From contig WQZN01000008.1 in NCBI GenBank assembly GCA_009780695.1, forward strand, positions 50,738-114,737: a stretch of 64,000 nt of DNA, read 5' to 3'. The position numbers were made by a program, and so were the translations under genes. This DNA comes from Microbacteriaceae bacterium (lineage in GTDB: Bacteria; Actinomycetota; Actinomycetes; Actinomycetales; Microbacteriaceae). Below the pieces are notes generated by a model that made no database searches, was not told the origin of the DNA, and was given only the letters and a program-made list of their open reading frames with translations. Shown one piece after another: positions 45,527 through 54,175 of this stretch (within the stretch, counting starts at the first letter, position 1; the number at the start of each line of letters is the position of its first letter).

Positions 45527-45552
45527 GTGCTGGGTGCTCCTCGGCTCGGGTG

Positions 45553-46539
45553 TCACGAGAACAGCGGTTGGAAGATCAGGTACAGAGCATAGGCGCCCGC
45601 CGCCGACGGAAGGATCGAATCGAGCCGGTCGAGCACGCCGCCGTGCCCCGGCAGCCAGGTGCTCATGTCCTTGACGCCGATGTCGCGCTTGATGAGCGAT
45701 TCGGCGAGATCGCCGAAGGTCGCCGTCAGGAGCAGCACGGGCCCGAAGACGAAGCCGAACCACCACGGCACGTGCAGCATGAAGACCGAGAGCAGGATGC
45801 CGGCGATGATCGCCGCCGCGGCCGCGCCGCCGAAGCCCTCCCAGGTCTTCCCGGGGCTGATGCTCGGCGCGAGCTTGTGACGGCCGAAGTTGAGCCCGAC
45901 GGCATAGGCGCCGGTGTCGATCGCGACGACCACGATGAGCATCGCGAGAAGCCACCAGCTGCCGCCCGGGGATGCCAGGGGCGATGCCAGCAGGACGGAG
46001 AAGCTCGCCAGCATCCCGATATATGCCTGAACAAGAATGGAGGCGTTCAGGTCGCGCAGCAGCGCCGCTCCCCCGCCGCGCCGGCTGGGCCAGGCGTATT
46101 CCACCAGCCGCCACAGCACGACGAACGCCACGCCGGCGATCGCGACGGCCCAGCGCAGCTCGGCGTCGAGGTAATAGGACGCGGGGATCAGCGCGAGCGC
46201 GGCGATCACACTCGCCGTGCGGGGGATGTCGCGCCCGCTCTGCCGCAGCGCGGTTCCGAGCTCGACCACGCCGAGCGCGACGATCACGCCCGCGACGATC
46301 ATGAAGATCCAGGTCACGAAGATCAGGCTCGCGAGCACACCCGCGCCGGCCACGACCCCGATGGCGATCGCCACGATGAGGTTGCGGCCGGTGCGGGCCC
46401 TGATCCGCTCGTTGACCTGGTCGAACTGCTGCCGCGCCTGATCGAACTGGGCGCGGCCCTCGTGGAGCTGACGCTCGAGGTCGGCGCGCGCGGCCTGGGC
46501 TTGCGCCTTAAAGTCGGGGCCCTGAGGCCGCTGCGCCAT
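45553..46539 (-). CDS. cdsA: Phosphatidate cytidylyltransferase
   Basis: 328 aa membrane enzyme making CDP-diacylglycerol for phospholipid synthesis. A soluble N-terminal extension of about 45 residues (QAQAARADLERQLHEGRAQFDQARQQFDQVNERI, coiled) precedes eight or so membrane helices. The family signature is complete near the end: SLIKRDIGVKDMSTWLPGHG followed by GVLDRLDS. The ATG at 46539 is 4 nt after the frr stop. The order pyrH-frr-cdsA is conserved in many bacteria. Confidence 0.95.
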   Translation of the reverse strand: MAQRPQGPDFKAQAQAARADLERQLHEGRAQFDQARQQFDQVNERIRARTGRNLIVAIAIGVVAGAGVLASLIFVTWIFMIVAGVIVALGVVELGTALRQSGRDIPRTASVIAALALIPASYYLDAELRWAVAIAGVAFVVLWRLVEYAWPSRRGGGAALLRDLNASILVQAYIGMLASFSVLLASPLASPGGSWWLLAMLIVVVAIDTGAYAVGLNFGRHKLAPSISPGKTWEGFGGAAAAAIIAGILLSVFMLHVPWWFGFVFGPVLLLTATFGDLAESLIKRDIGVKDMSTWLPGHGGVLDRLDSILPSAAGAYALYLIFQPLFS

Positions 46540-46543
46540 GGGG

Positions 46544-47098
46544 TCAGACCTCGAGGAGTTCGGCTTCCTTGCGGGTGAGAGCCTCGTCGATCTGGTCGAC
46601 GTGCTTCTTGGTGAGGGAGTCGAGCTCCTTCTCGCCACGACCGATCTCGTCCTCGCCGACCGAGTCCTTCAGGGCGTCGAGGTCGTCCTTCGCCTTGCGG
46701 CGGATGTTGCGGATCGAGACGCGTGCCTCTTCGGCCTTGCCGCGCACGACCTTCACATAGTCCTTGCGGCGCTCCTCGGTGAGCTCGGGCATCGTGATGC
46801 GGATGATGTTGCCGTCGTTGTTCGGCGTGACGCCGAGGTCGGCACGCGCGACGATCGCCTTCTCGATCTCCTTGAGAGCGGTCTTGTCGAACGGCTGGAT
46901 CAGGATGACGCGGGCCTCGGGCACCTGCAAGGAGGCGAGCTGCTGCAGCGGGGTCGGGCTGCCGTAGTAGTCGACCAGCACCCGGGCGAACAGCTGCGGG
47001 TTCGCGCGACCGGTGCGGACCTCGGAGAAGTCCTCCTTCGCGGACTCGACGGACTTGCCCATGCGTTCCGTGGCGTCGGACAGGACATCAGCGATCAC
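46544..47098 (-). CDS. frr: Ribosome recycling factor
   Basis: 184 aa, the normal length. It works with EF-G to split the ribosome after termination. [48 protein letters not shown] opens the protein, and [31 protein letters not shown] is the long-helix region. Start ATG at 47098, 66 nt after the pyrH stop. Co-transcription with pyrH is likely. Confidence 0.97.
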   Translation of the reverse strand: MIADVLSDATERMGKSVESAKEDFSEVRTGRANPQLFARVLVDYYGSPTPLQQLASLQVPEARVILIQPFDKTALKEIEKAIVARADLGVTPNNDGNIIRITMPELTEERRKDYVKVVRGKAEEARVSIRNIRRKAKDDLDALKDSVGEDEIGRGEKELDSLTKKHVDQIDEALTRKEAELLEV

Positions 47099-47163
47099 GG
47101 TGGCTCCTTCGTAGATCTGTTCCGTCGATTCTATCGACGGGGCTTGCGGGTGGGCGGCAGGCG

Positions 47164-47877
47164 TCAGTGACTGACCAGTGTGCCGATCGTCTCGCCGCGG
47201 ATGGCCGCGGCGACGTTGCCTGCGGGGGCCATGCCGAAGACCTGCATCGGCATCTTGTTGTCCATGCAGAGGCTGAACGCCGTCGAGTCGACCACCTTGA
47301 GGCCGCGGCGCAGCGCCTCCTGGTAGGTGATGTGGTCGATCTTGGTCGCGCTCGGGTCGTGCTTCGGGTCGGCGGTGTAGACGCCGTCGACGCCGTTCTT
47401 AGCGACGAGCACAGCGTCCGCGCCGATCTCGAGGGCGCGCTGTGCGGCGACCGTGTCCGTCGAGAAGTACGGCAGACCTGCGCCTGCGCCGAAGATGACG
47501 ATGCGGCCCTTCTCGAGGTGGCGCTCGGCGCGGCGCGGGATGTAGGGCTCGGCGACCTGCGTCATCGCGATCGCGGACTGCACGCGGGTCTCGGCGCCGG
47601 CCTGCTCGAGGAAGTCCTGCAGGGCGAGGGCGTTCATGACGGTGCCCAGCATGCCCATGTAGTCGGCGCGCCCGCGGTCCATGCCGCTGCGGCTGAGCTC
47701 GGCGCCGCGGAAGAAGTTGCCGCCGCCGACGACGATCGCGACCTCGACCTCGTGCGCCGCGGCCGCGATCTCGCGCGAGAGGCCCGCGATGACATCCGGA
47801 TTGACACCCAGCGAACCCGCCCCGAAGGCCTCCCCCGACAGCTTCAGGAGGACTCTGCGCTTCTTCTGGTCGGCCAT
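47164..47877 (-). CDS. pyrH: UMP kinase
   Basis: 237 aa hexameric kinase making UDP from [26 protein letters not shown] holds the phosphate loop. [45 protein letters not shown] is highly typical, and [31 protein letters not shown] is the UMP-binding part. GGAAGGG is the ribosome-binding site for the ATG at 47877. A promoter is expected in the 130-nt gap after the tsf terminator. Confidence 0.97.
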   Translation of the reverse strand: MADQKKRRVLLKLSGEAFGAGSLGVNPDVIAGLSREIAAAAHEVEVAIVVGGGNFFRGAELSRSGMDRGRADYMGMLGTVMNALALQDFLEQAGAETRVQSAIAMTQVAEPYIPRRAERHLEKGRIVIFGAGAGLPYFSTDTVAAQRALEIGADAVLVAKNGVDGVYTADPKHDPSATKIDHITYQEALRRGLKVVDSTAFSLCMDNKMPMQVFGMAPAGNVAAAIRGETIGTLVSH

Positions 47878-47963
47878 GTCTCGGTGTCGCCCTTCCGGTG
47901 TGTCGTTGTCAGTCGAGGTTATCGGTTATTCCTGTGCCGAAGCGGCTTCGGCGCACACAAAAA

Positions 47964-47997
47964 GGGAGTCCGGATGCCATGCGGCACCCGGACTCCC
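47964..47997 (-). terminator. Intrinsic terminator of rpsB-tsf
   Basis: Perfect 10-bp stem GGGAGTCCGG / CCGGACTCCC with an inner TGCC/GGCA pairing. On the minus strand it is followed by TTTTTGTGTG, a true T-tract that is rare in this window. It lies 11 nt after the tsf stop. Confidence 0.93.
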
Positions 47998-48007
47998 CGA
48001 TCGCGTG

Positions 48008-48835
48008 TTACGCGCCGACCTTGAAGCGGGCGAAGCCCGTCACGGCGATGCCGGCGGCCTGGGCCACCTTGGCGACGTTCTGCGAGTTGTCCTTCGCGTA
48101 GTCCTGCTCGAGCAGCACGACCTGCTTGTAGAAGGCACCGAGGCGACCCTCGACGATCTTCGGGAGCATGGCCTCGGGCTTGCCCTCGTTGCGCGAGATC
48201 TCCTCGACGATGCGGCGCTCGTTCTCGACCGCCTCGGCCGGGACCTGCTCGCGGGTCAGGAACTCCGGCGCGGCGAAGGAGATGTGCTGCGCGATGGAAC
48301 GCGCGGTCTCCTCGTCGGAACCGGTGAACGCGACGACCACGCCGACCTGCGGGGGCAGGTCCTTCGAGGTCTTGTGCAGGTAGATCGAGAAGTTCTCGCC
48401 CTCGACGAAGGCGACGCGGCGCAGGACGATCTTCTCGCCGATGACCGCGGCCTGGTCGTCGATGACCTCGGCGACCGTCTTGGTGGCGGCCGGGGCGGCC
48501 AGAGCCGACTCGAGGTCGGTCGCGCCGGCCTTGATGATCGCCTCGAGCACGCCGTCGCCGAGCGCGACGAACTTGTCGTTCTTCGCGACGAAGTCGGTCT
48601 CGCAGGCGAGCTCGATCAGCCAGGCCTTGCCGTCCGTGGCACGAGCCGCGACGAGGCCCTCGCTGGTGGAGCGGTCGGCACGCTTCGCGTTGCCCTTCGC
48701 ACCCTTCAGTCGAAGGATCTCGATCGCCTTCTCGATGTCGCCGTCAGCTTCGACCAGCGCGTTCTTGGTGTCGACCATGCCGGTGCCGAGCTGCTCGCGC
48801 AGCGCCTTGACGTCGGCGACGCTGAAATTAGCCAT
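48008..48835 (-). CDS. tsf: Elongation factor Ts
   Basis: 275 aa nucleotide exchange factor for EF-Tu. The N-terminal UBA-like domain (SVADVKALREQLGTGMVDTKNALVEADGDIEKAIEILRLKG) and the signature ELACETDFVAKNDKFVALG are intact. The C-terminal half carries the second exchange subdomain. ATG at 48835, 51 nt after the rpsB stop; co-transcribed with rpsB and ended by the terminator at 47964. Confidence 0.97.
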   Translation of the reverse strand: MANFSVADVKALREQLGTGMVDTKNALVEADGDIEKAIEILRLKGAKGNAKRADRSTSEGLVAARATDGKAWLIELACETDFVAKNDKFVALGDGVLEAIIKAGATDLESALAAPAATKTVAEVIDDQAAVIGEKIVLRRVAFVEGENFSIYLHKTSKDLPPQVGVVVAFTGSDEETARSIAQHISFAAPEFLTREQVPAEAVENERRIVEEISRNEGKPEAMLPKIVEGRLGAFYKQVVLLEQDYAKDNSQNVAKVAQAAGIAVTGFARFKVGA

Positions 48836-48886
48836 GGATCTGTGTGCTCCTCAGTGGGTGTGAGAGGTGATGTAGGCGAAAAGTGC

Positions 48887-49714
48887 TTACTCGGCGCTCG
48901 CGGCCGGCTCGGCGTCGGCGACCTTCTCGGTCTCGGCGCTCGACTGGGCGGGGGTCTCGTCGCCCGCGTTCAGCAGCTCCTGCTCCCACTCGGCGAGCGG
49001 CTCGGCCTCTTCGCCCTCGGTCTGCCCGTGCTTCGACATCAGGCCCTCAGCGGCCGCGTCGGCGACGATGCGGGTGAGCAGGGCGACGGAGCGGATCGCG
49101 TCGTCGTTGCCGGGGATCGGGAAGTTGACCTCGTCCGGGTCGCAGTTGGTGTCGAGGATGGCGACCACGGGGATGCCGAGCTTCTTCGCCTCGTCGATGG
49201 CGAGGTGCTCCTTCTTGGTGTCCACGACCCAGATCGCGCTCGGCGTCTTGGTGAGGTTGCGGATGCCGCCCAGCGTCTTGTGGAGCTTCTCGAGCTCGCG
49301 CTTCTTGATGAGCAGCTCCTTCTTGGTGAAGCCGCTGGTGTTGCCCTCGAAGTCGAGCTCCTCGAGCTCCTTCATGCGGGCGAGGCGCTTCGAGACGGTG
49401 CTGAAGTTGGTGAGCAGGCCACCGAGCCAACGCTGGTTGACGTAGGGCTGGCCGACGCGGGTCGCCTGCTCGGCGATCGCCTGCTGGGCCTGCTTCTTGG
49501 TGCCGACGAAGAGGATGCTGCCGCCGTGAGCGACGGTCTCCTTCACGAAGTCGTACGCCTTGTCGATGTAGGTGAGCGACTGCTGCAGGTCGATGATGTA
49601 GGAGCCCGAGCGCTCGGTGAGGATGAAGCGCTTCATCTTCGGGTTCCAACGGCGGGTCTGGTGCCCGAAGTGGACACCGCTGTCGAGCAGCTGACGCATG
49701 GTGACGACGGCCAT
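48887..49714 (-). CDS. rpsB: 30S ribosomal protein S2
   Basis: 275 aa. [26 protein letters not shown] and [40 protein letters not shown] are the standard S2 signatures. [31 protein letters not shown] is the central fold. The C-terminus has an acidic Glu/Ala tail of about 45 residues typical of actinobacteria. AAAGGA precedes the ATG at 49714. The 164-nt upstream gap holds a small hairpin. Confidence 0.97.
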   Translation of the reverse strand: MAVVTMRQLLDSGVHFGHQTRRWNPKMKRFILTERSGSYIIDLQQSLTYIDKAYDFVKETVAHGGSILFVGTKKQAQQAIAEQATRVGQPYVNQRWLGGLLTNFSTVSKRLARMKELEELDFEGNTSGFTKKELLIKKRELEKLHKTLGGIRNLTKTPSAIWVVDTKKEHLAIDEAKKLGIPVVAILDTNCDPDEVNFPIPGNDDAIRSVALLTRIVADAAAEGLMSKHGQTEGEEAEPLAEWEQELLNAGDETPAQSSAETEKVADAEPAASAE

Positions 49715-49772
49715 GATCGTTCCTTTGTTCTTGAGGTTGATTGTCCTGGTGCCCGGCGCACTCCCACCCGAG

Positions 49773-49787
49773 GCATCCGAAGGATGC
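49773..49787 (-). promoter_or_regulatory. Hairpin in the rpsB leader
   Basis: GCATCC-GAA-GGATGC, a perfect 6-bp stem about 60 nt upstream of rpsB, within the likely 5' leader. S2 leaders in several bacteria bind S2 and repress rpsB-tsf; whether this hairpin takes part is open. Confidence 0.35.
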
Positions 49788-49878
49788 GCTGGGACCTATG
49801 GGAGATCGGGTCGTCGACGTCGAGTCGACTGAAGGGCACGCGTAGTCGCCCCGACATGCGGGGTGCTCGTGAAGTCTA

Positions 49879-51339
49879 TCAGGCTGATTCGCGGAGTTCG
49901 GGATGCCGGCCGAGGAACAGCGCCTCGGTCTTCTCCAGGGCGACGCCCTTCGTCTCCGGCACCCGGAACAGCACGAAGAAGAACGAGAGCGCCGCGAAGA
50001 TCGCGTAGATCGCGTAGGTCCCGGGCAGCGACCACGACGAGAGCGGAGGGAACGTCTCGGAGATGATGAAGTTCGCGATCCACTGCGCGGCGGCGGCCAC
50101 GCCGAGGGCGCGGGCACGGATGCGGCTCGGGAAGATCTCCCCGAGCAGCACCCACACGAGCGGGCCCCACGTGGCGCCGAAGGCGATGATGAAGACGTTC
50201 GCCGAGACGACGGCGACGGCCGCCCAGGCGGCAGGCAGCGTGAGCTGCCCGTTGTGGAGCGTGGCGAAGCTGAACGCGACGGCCTCGAGGCCGAGCGGGA
50301 CTGCCATGCCGATCGAGCCGATCAGCAGCAGGATGCGCCGACCGATGCGGTCGACGAGGGCGATCGCGATGAACGTGACGAGCACGTTCACGATGCCGGA
50401 GATCACGCTGAGCAGGAACGCGTGGGCGCCGAGCCCGACGGCCGTCCAGAGCGAGTTCGAGTAGTAGAAGACGACGTTGATGCCGACGAACTGCTGGAAC
50501 ACCGACAGGATGATGCCGACCCAGACGATCGGGTGCAGGCCGAACGAGGGGCCGCGCAGCGACGCCCTGGCGTTCTTCCTGTCCTCGGCGATCGCCTTCT
50601 CGATGTCGCCCACCGCGGTGTCGATCTCGTTCTCCGGAACGATCGTCGAGAAGACCTGCACCGCCTCGTCGCGGCGCCCGACGAGCAGCAGATAGCGGGG
50701 CGACTCGGGCACGCGCAGGGCGAGATAGCCGTACACCGCCGCGGGGATGACGCCGACGATGAACATCCAGCGCCACGCGCCGAGGTTGAGCCACAACGAG
50801 GCGGTCGCGTCGTTGCCGGCCGCGCTGTTCAGCACGAAGTCGGAGAGCAGGGCCACGAAGATGCCGATGGTGATCGCGAGCTGCTGCAACGACGCGAGGC
50901 CGCCGCGGACGCCTTTCGGCGCGACCTCGCCGATGTAGGCGGGGGCGATGACCGACGCGATGCCGATGCCGAGGCCTCCCACCACGCGCCAGAAGCCGAG
51001 ATCCCACACGCTCTGCGCGAGGCCGGCGCCGATCGCGCTGACGAAGAACAGCGCCGCGCCGAGCAGCATCACGCGCGGCCGACCCCAGCGATCGGCGAGG
51101 TTGCCCGCGATCCAGGCCCCGACGGCGGAACCGAGCAGTGCCACGGCGACGACGAAGCCGTCGACGAACTCACGGCCGGGGCCCGAGACAGCGGGCGCGA
51201 CGATCTGCTTGCCGATGGCATCGACGGCGCCGTTGATGACGGAGGAGTCGAAGCCGAACAGGAAACCACCCACGGCCGCGGCGATGGCGAGCCCGGTCAC
51301 CCTGCGGCGGAACTTCGGATCGATCGATTCAGACGACAT
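49879..51339 (-). CDS. Sugar porter family MFS transporter
   Basis: 486 aa with 12 membrane helices. It has the sugar-porter signatures GGFLFGFDSSVINGAV in helix 1, GNLADRWGRPRVMLLG in loop 2-3, VPESPRYLLLVGRRDEA after helix 6 and RVPETKGVALEKTE at the end, with the central QQFVGINVVFYYSNS in helix 7. It probably imports a hexose or pentose with protons; the exact sugar cannot be told. The ATG at 51339 has GAGGGGC upstream. It is an isolated gene between rpsB and the divergent peptidase gene. Confidence 0.93.
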   Translation of the reverse strand: MSSESIDPKFRRRVTGLAIAAAVGGFLFGFDSSVINGAVDAIGKQIVAPAVSGPGREFVDGFVVAVALLGSAVGAWIAGNLADRWGRPRVMLLGAALFFVSAIGAGLAQSVWDLGFWRVVGGLGIGIASVIAPAYIGEVAPKGVRGGLASLQQLAITIGIFVALLSDFVLNSAAGNDATASLWLNLGAWRWMFIVGVIPAAVYGYLALRVPESPRYLLLVGRRDEAVQVFSTIVPENEIDTAVGDIEKAIAEDRKNARASLRGPSFGLHPIVWVGIILSVFQQFVGINVVFYYSNSLWTAVGLGAHAFLLSVISGIVNVLVTFIAIALVDRIGRRILLLIGSIGMAVPLGLEAVAFSFATLHNGQLTLPAAWAAVAVVSANVFIIAFGATWGPLVWVLLGEIFPSRIRARALGVAAAAQWIANFIISETFPPLSSWSLPGTYAIYAIFAALSFFFVLFRVPETKGVALEKTEALFLGRHPELRESA

Positions 51340-51457
51340 CGGATGCCCCTCTCCCACACAGGCACTCTTTCCCCTCACAGCAGGTACCCGCAATGGATTG
51401 CCCCCAGATCGGAGCAGCTGCTATCGCATGGTGCCCGAGCGGTGGCACGCTTCCCGG

Positions 51458-51946
51458 ATGGTCTACAGATGGTCCGCCGCTGCAGCGGTGCTGCTCGCGG
51501 TCGTGTGCTTCGGCGGCCGCGACGCGCCCGAGGCCGTCGCACCCCACCTGCGGTGGCCCGTCGCCGTTCACCGGGTCGTCGCGCCGTACGAGGCGCCGCC
51601 GGGCCCGTACGCCGCCGGCCATCGGGGCATCGACCTCGCGGCCGCGCCCGGGGACGGCGTCGTCGCGCCGGCCGACGGCATCGTGACGTTCTCGGGCATG
51701 GTCGTCGATCGCCCGGTGGTGACGGTTCAGATCGGCGAGGGGGTCCTCGTGAGCTTGGAGCCGGTCGTGGCGGATGTCCCGCGCGGGGCATCCGTCGCGG
51801 CGGGGCAGCCGCTCGGAACAGTCGGCCACGGCGGCCACTGCGACGCGCGCTGTCTGCACCTCGGTGTGCGCGTCGACGGCGCGTATGTCTCACCGCTCCT
51901 GTTCATCGGCGGCGTTCCGCCGGCGGTGCTGCTGCCGCTGCCCTGA
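51458..51946 (+). CDS. M23 family peptidase (LytM-type)
   Basis: 162 aa secreted or membrane-tethered protein. The hydrophobic N-terminus RWSAAAAVLLAVVCFGG is followed by the lysostaphin-like core: AAGHRGIDLAA (zinc His and Asp), GDGVVAPADGIVTFSG, and CDARCLHLGVRVDG, where the usual HxH is Cys-Leu-His. The CLH variant is common in short actinobacterial M23 proteins and may lack full peptidase activity. An in-frame ATG at 51428 is also possible. It converges on xerC. Confidence 0.8.
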   Translation: MVYRWSAAAAVLLAVVCFGGRDAPEAVAPHLRWPVAVHRVVAPYEAPPGPYAAGHRGIDLAAAPGDGVVAPADGIVTFSGMVVDRPVVTVQIGEGVLVSLEPVVADVPRGASVAAGQPLGTVGHGGHCDARCLHLGVRVDGAYVSPLLFIGGVPPAVLLPLP

Positions 51947-51982
51947 TTCCGACGGCCTGGCCGCCCCTGCCGTGACGACGGC

Positions 51983-52897
51983 TCAGGCGCGGGGGTGGGC
52001 CTGGGCGTAGCTCTGCTTCAAGCGCTCCACCGAGACGTGCGTGTAGATCTGCGTCGTGCCGAGGCTCGCATGGCCGAGCAGCTCTTGCACGGTGCGCAGG
52101 TCGGCGCCTCCGTCGAGCAGGTGCGTCGCCGCCGTGTGCCGCAGCGTGTGCGGGCCTCGTGGCCCGCCCCCCGGGTAGGCGGCGAGCGCCCGCGAGACGA
52201 CGTCGTAGGCCGCACGGGAGCTGAGGCGCTTGCCGCTCGGGCCGAGCAGCAGGGCGTCACCCGCTGCACCGTCGCCGTTCTCCCGCAGCACAGGGCGGGC
52301 GGTGCGCAGGTAGTCGACGAGGGCGCCGAGCGCAGGAACGCCGAACGGGACCGTCCGCTGCTTGTCCCCCTTGCCCGTCACGGTGAGGGTGAGCCGGTCG
52401 AGATCGAGATCGGCGACATCGAGGCCGACGAGCTCGGACACGCGGATGCCGCAGGCGTACAGCAACTCGAGCAGGGCTCTGTCGCGCACCGCCTTCGGGT
52501 CGCCGGTGGACGCGCGCTCCGCCGCCCTGTCGAGCAGCTCCGCCGCCTGAGCCTGGTTCACGATGTGCGGCAGATGACGCCCGAGCTTCGGGGAGCGCAA
52601 CCGGATGCCCGGGTCGACGGCGAGAAGCCCGGCCCGCGCCGCCCATGAGGTGAAAGAACGCGCGGAGGCGCTCCGCCGCGCGAGCGTCGCCGGCGCCAGC
52701 CGGCTCTCGCTCGCCTCCCATTGCCACTGCCGCAGCAGTTCGAGGTCGAGCTCGTCGAGCCGATGGGCGCCGCTGCGCTCGGCGAAGCGGACGAGCCCGG
52801 TGAGGTCCGCCCGATACGAGCGCAGCGTGGCCTCGGCGAGCCCCCGTTCGAAACGGGAGTGGTCGAGGAAGCGCTCGACCGCCGCCGACAACTCCAT
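51983..52897 (-). CDS. xerC: Tyrosine recombinase XerC
   Basis: 304 aa site-specific recombinase that resolves chromosome dimers at dif together with XerD. The N-terminal core-binding domain is followed by the catalytic domain. Arg152 (ACGIRVSELVG), Lys176 (TGKGDKQR), His250 and Arg253 (HTLRHTAATHLL), His276 (LGHASLGTTQ) and the nucleophile Tyr285 (IYTH) are all present. It is the conserved neighbour of dprA and comM in actinobacteria, which supports a housekeeping rather than mobile-element role. Confidence 0.94.
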   Translation of the reverse strand: MELSAAVERFLDHSRFERGLAEATLRSYRADLTGLVRFAERSGAHRLDELDLELLRQWQWEASESRLAPATLARRSASARSFTSWAARAGLLAVDPGIRLRSPKLGRHLPHIVNQAQAAELLDRAAERASTGDPKAVRDRALLELLYACGIRVSELVGLDVADLDLDRLTLTVTGKGDKQRTVPFGVPALGALVDYLRTARPVLRENGDGAAGDALLLGPSGKRLSSRAAYDVVSRALAAYPGGGPRGPHTLRHTAATHLLDGGADLRTVQELLGHASLGTTQIYTHVSVERLKQSYAQAHPRA

Positions 52898-52918
52898 CGG
52901 TCAAGCATGCCCCGCGGC

Positions 52919-54175
52919 TCACCGTTTCTTCGGAACCGACACCCAGCCCTTCTCCGTCTTGCGCACGGCGCCGTCGAGCAGAAGGACGCCGAGCAGCCCT
53001 GCGGTCTCGGGCTCGCCCATCCCGCTGTCGCGTGCGACCTCGCCGACCGTCTTCGCCGTGCGGCCGTTGAGCGTCTTGAGCACGCGGCCGAATCGGGGGT
53101 CCTCGGGGTCGGCCAGCGGCTCGGCGTCGACCTCGCCGTGCACCAGCTCGATGACGTCCTGGGTGCAGGTGACCAGGGTCGTCAGACGCTCCGGGTCGCG
53201 CAATGCGGCGTGACACCCGGCCGACGACGGGCTCGTCACGGGGCCCGGCACGATGCCGACGGGGCGCTCGAGCTCGCGCGCATGGTTCGCCGTGTTCATC
53301 GCCCCGGACCGAGTGCCCGCCTCGATGAGCACGGTCGCACTCGTGAGGGCGGCGATGAGGCGGTTCCGCCCGAGGAAGCGGAACGGCGTGGGCGCCACGC
53401 CGAATGCCGCCTCGGCCACCACGGCGCCCTCACGGGCGATGCGGGCCAGCAGCTCATGGTTCCCGGTCGGATAGAACGCATTCAGGCCGCCCGCCATCAC
53501 CGCGACCGTGCGCCCGCGTGCGGCGAGGGCAGCTCGATGCGACGCGGCATCGATGCCGTAGGCACCGCCGGACACCACCGTCCAGTCGCGCTCGGCGAGG
53601 CCCGCGGCCAGCTCGGTGGCGACATGGGTGCCGTACCCCGTGGCGGCCCGCGTTCCCACGAGGGCCACCGAGTGCTCGAAGTCCTCGAGCATCGTCGGCT
53701 CGCCGAGGCACCACAGCAGGAGCGGCGCGTGCTCGTTCAGCCCGCGCAAGCCGATCGACCATTCGGGGTCGCGCGGCGTGAGCAGGGTCGCGTGCGAGAC
53801 GGCCGCCATGGCGAACACCGACTCGATCAGCGACCCGACCATGCGCGGATGCCACCGCTGGAAGCCCGCGCGGACACCGTCGATCGCGGGCAGACCCCTC
53901 TCGTCATAGGCCTGCGTCACCCGCTGTGCGACGAGGCCCGCGTGATGACGCAGGCGGGCGGCTGTCGGGAACGGCTCGCGATGCAGGACGAGGGAGAGGG
54001 CGACGGCCGCCCCGAGGTCCTGCACGAGAAGGCCCGCGGTGCCGTCGCCGGGCTCGGCGAGGACGCTCCAGATCACCCGCGCGGTGAGCTCCGCATCGTC
54101 GTCGTCGCGCCCCGGCCTCAATCTGTCCCAGAGCACAGCACGCTCCCGCGGCGACATGCCCATAAGTCCGCTCAT
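52919..54175 (-). CDS. dprA: DNA-processing protein DprA
   Basis: 418 aa. The Rossmann-type core has VALVGTRAATGYG, VVSGGAYGIDAASHRAALA, RTVAVMAGGLNAFYPTGNHELLARI, FRFLGRNRLIAALT and GTRSGAMNTANHARELERPVGIVPG. These bind single-stranded DNA and load RecA. The C-terminal winged-helix-like part (TVGEVARDSGMGEPETAGLLGVLLLDGAVRK) is typical. The ATG overlaps the comM stop by 4 nt. An N-terminal extension of about 140 residues contains helices. Confidence 0.94.
   Translation of the reverse strand: MSGLMGMSPRERAVLWDRLRPGRDDDDAELTARVIWSVLAEPGDGTAGLLVQDLGAAVALSLVLHREPFPTAARLRHHAGLVAQRVTQAYDERGLPAIDGVRAGFQRWHPRMVGSLIESVFAMAAVSHATLLTPRDPEWSIGLRGLNEHAPLLLWCLGEPTMLEDFEHSVALVGTRAATGYGTHVATELAAGLAERDWTVVSGGAYGIDAASHRAALAARGRTVAVMAGGLNAFYPTGNHELLARIAREGAVVAEAAFGVAPTPFRFLGRNRLIAALTSATVLIEAGTRSGAMNTANHARELERPVGIVPGPVTSPSSAGCHAALRDPERLTTLVTCTQDVIELVHGEVDAEPLADPEDPRFGRVLKTLNGRTAKTVGEVARDSGMGEPETAGLLGVLLLDGAVRKTEKGWVSVPKKR

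Noticed and set aside
49849-49863. Terminator for the sugar transporter gene (CCCCG-ACATG-CGGGG)
   Set aside because: Only a 5-bp stem with no T-tract; too weak to call.
51983-52897. Integrase of a mobile element
   Set aside because: Length, motifs and the dprA-comM neighbourhood identify it as chromosomal XerC; no att sites or cargo genes are present.
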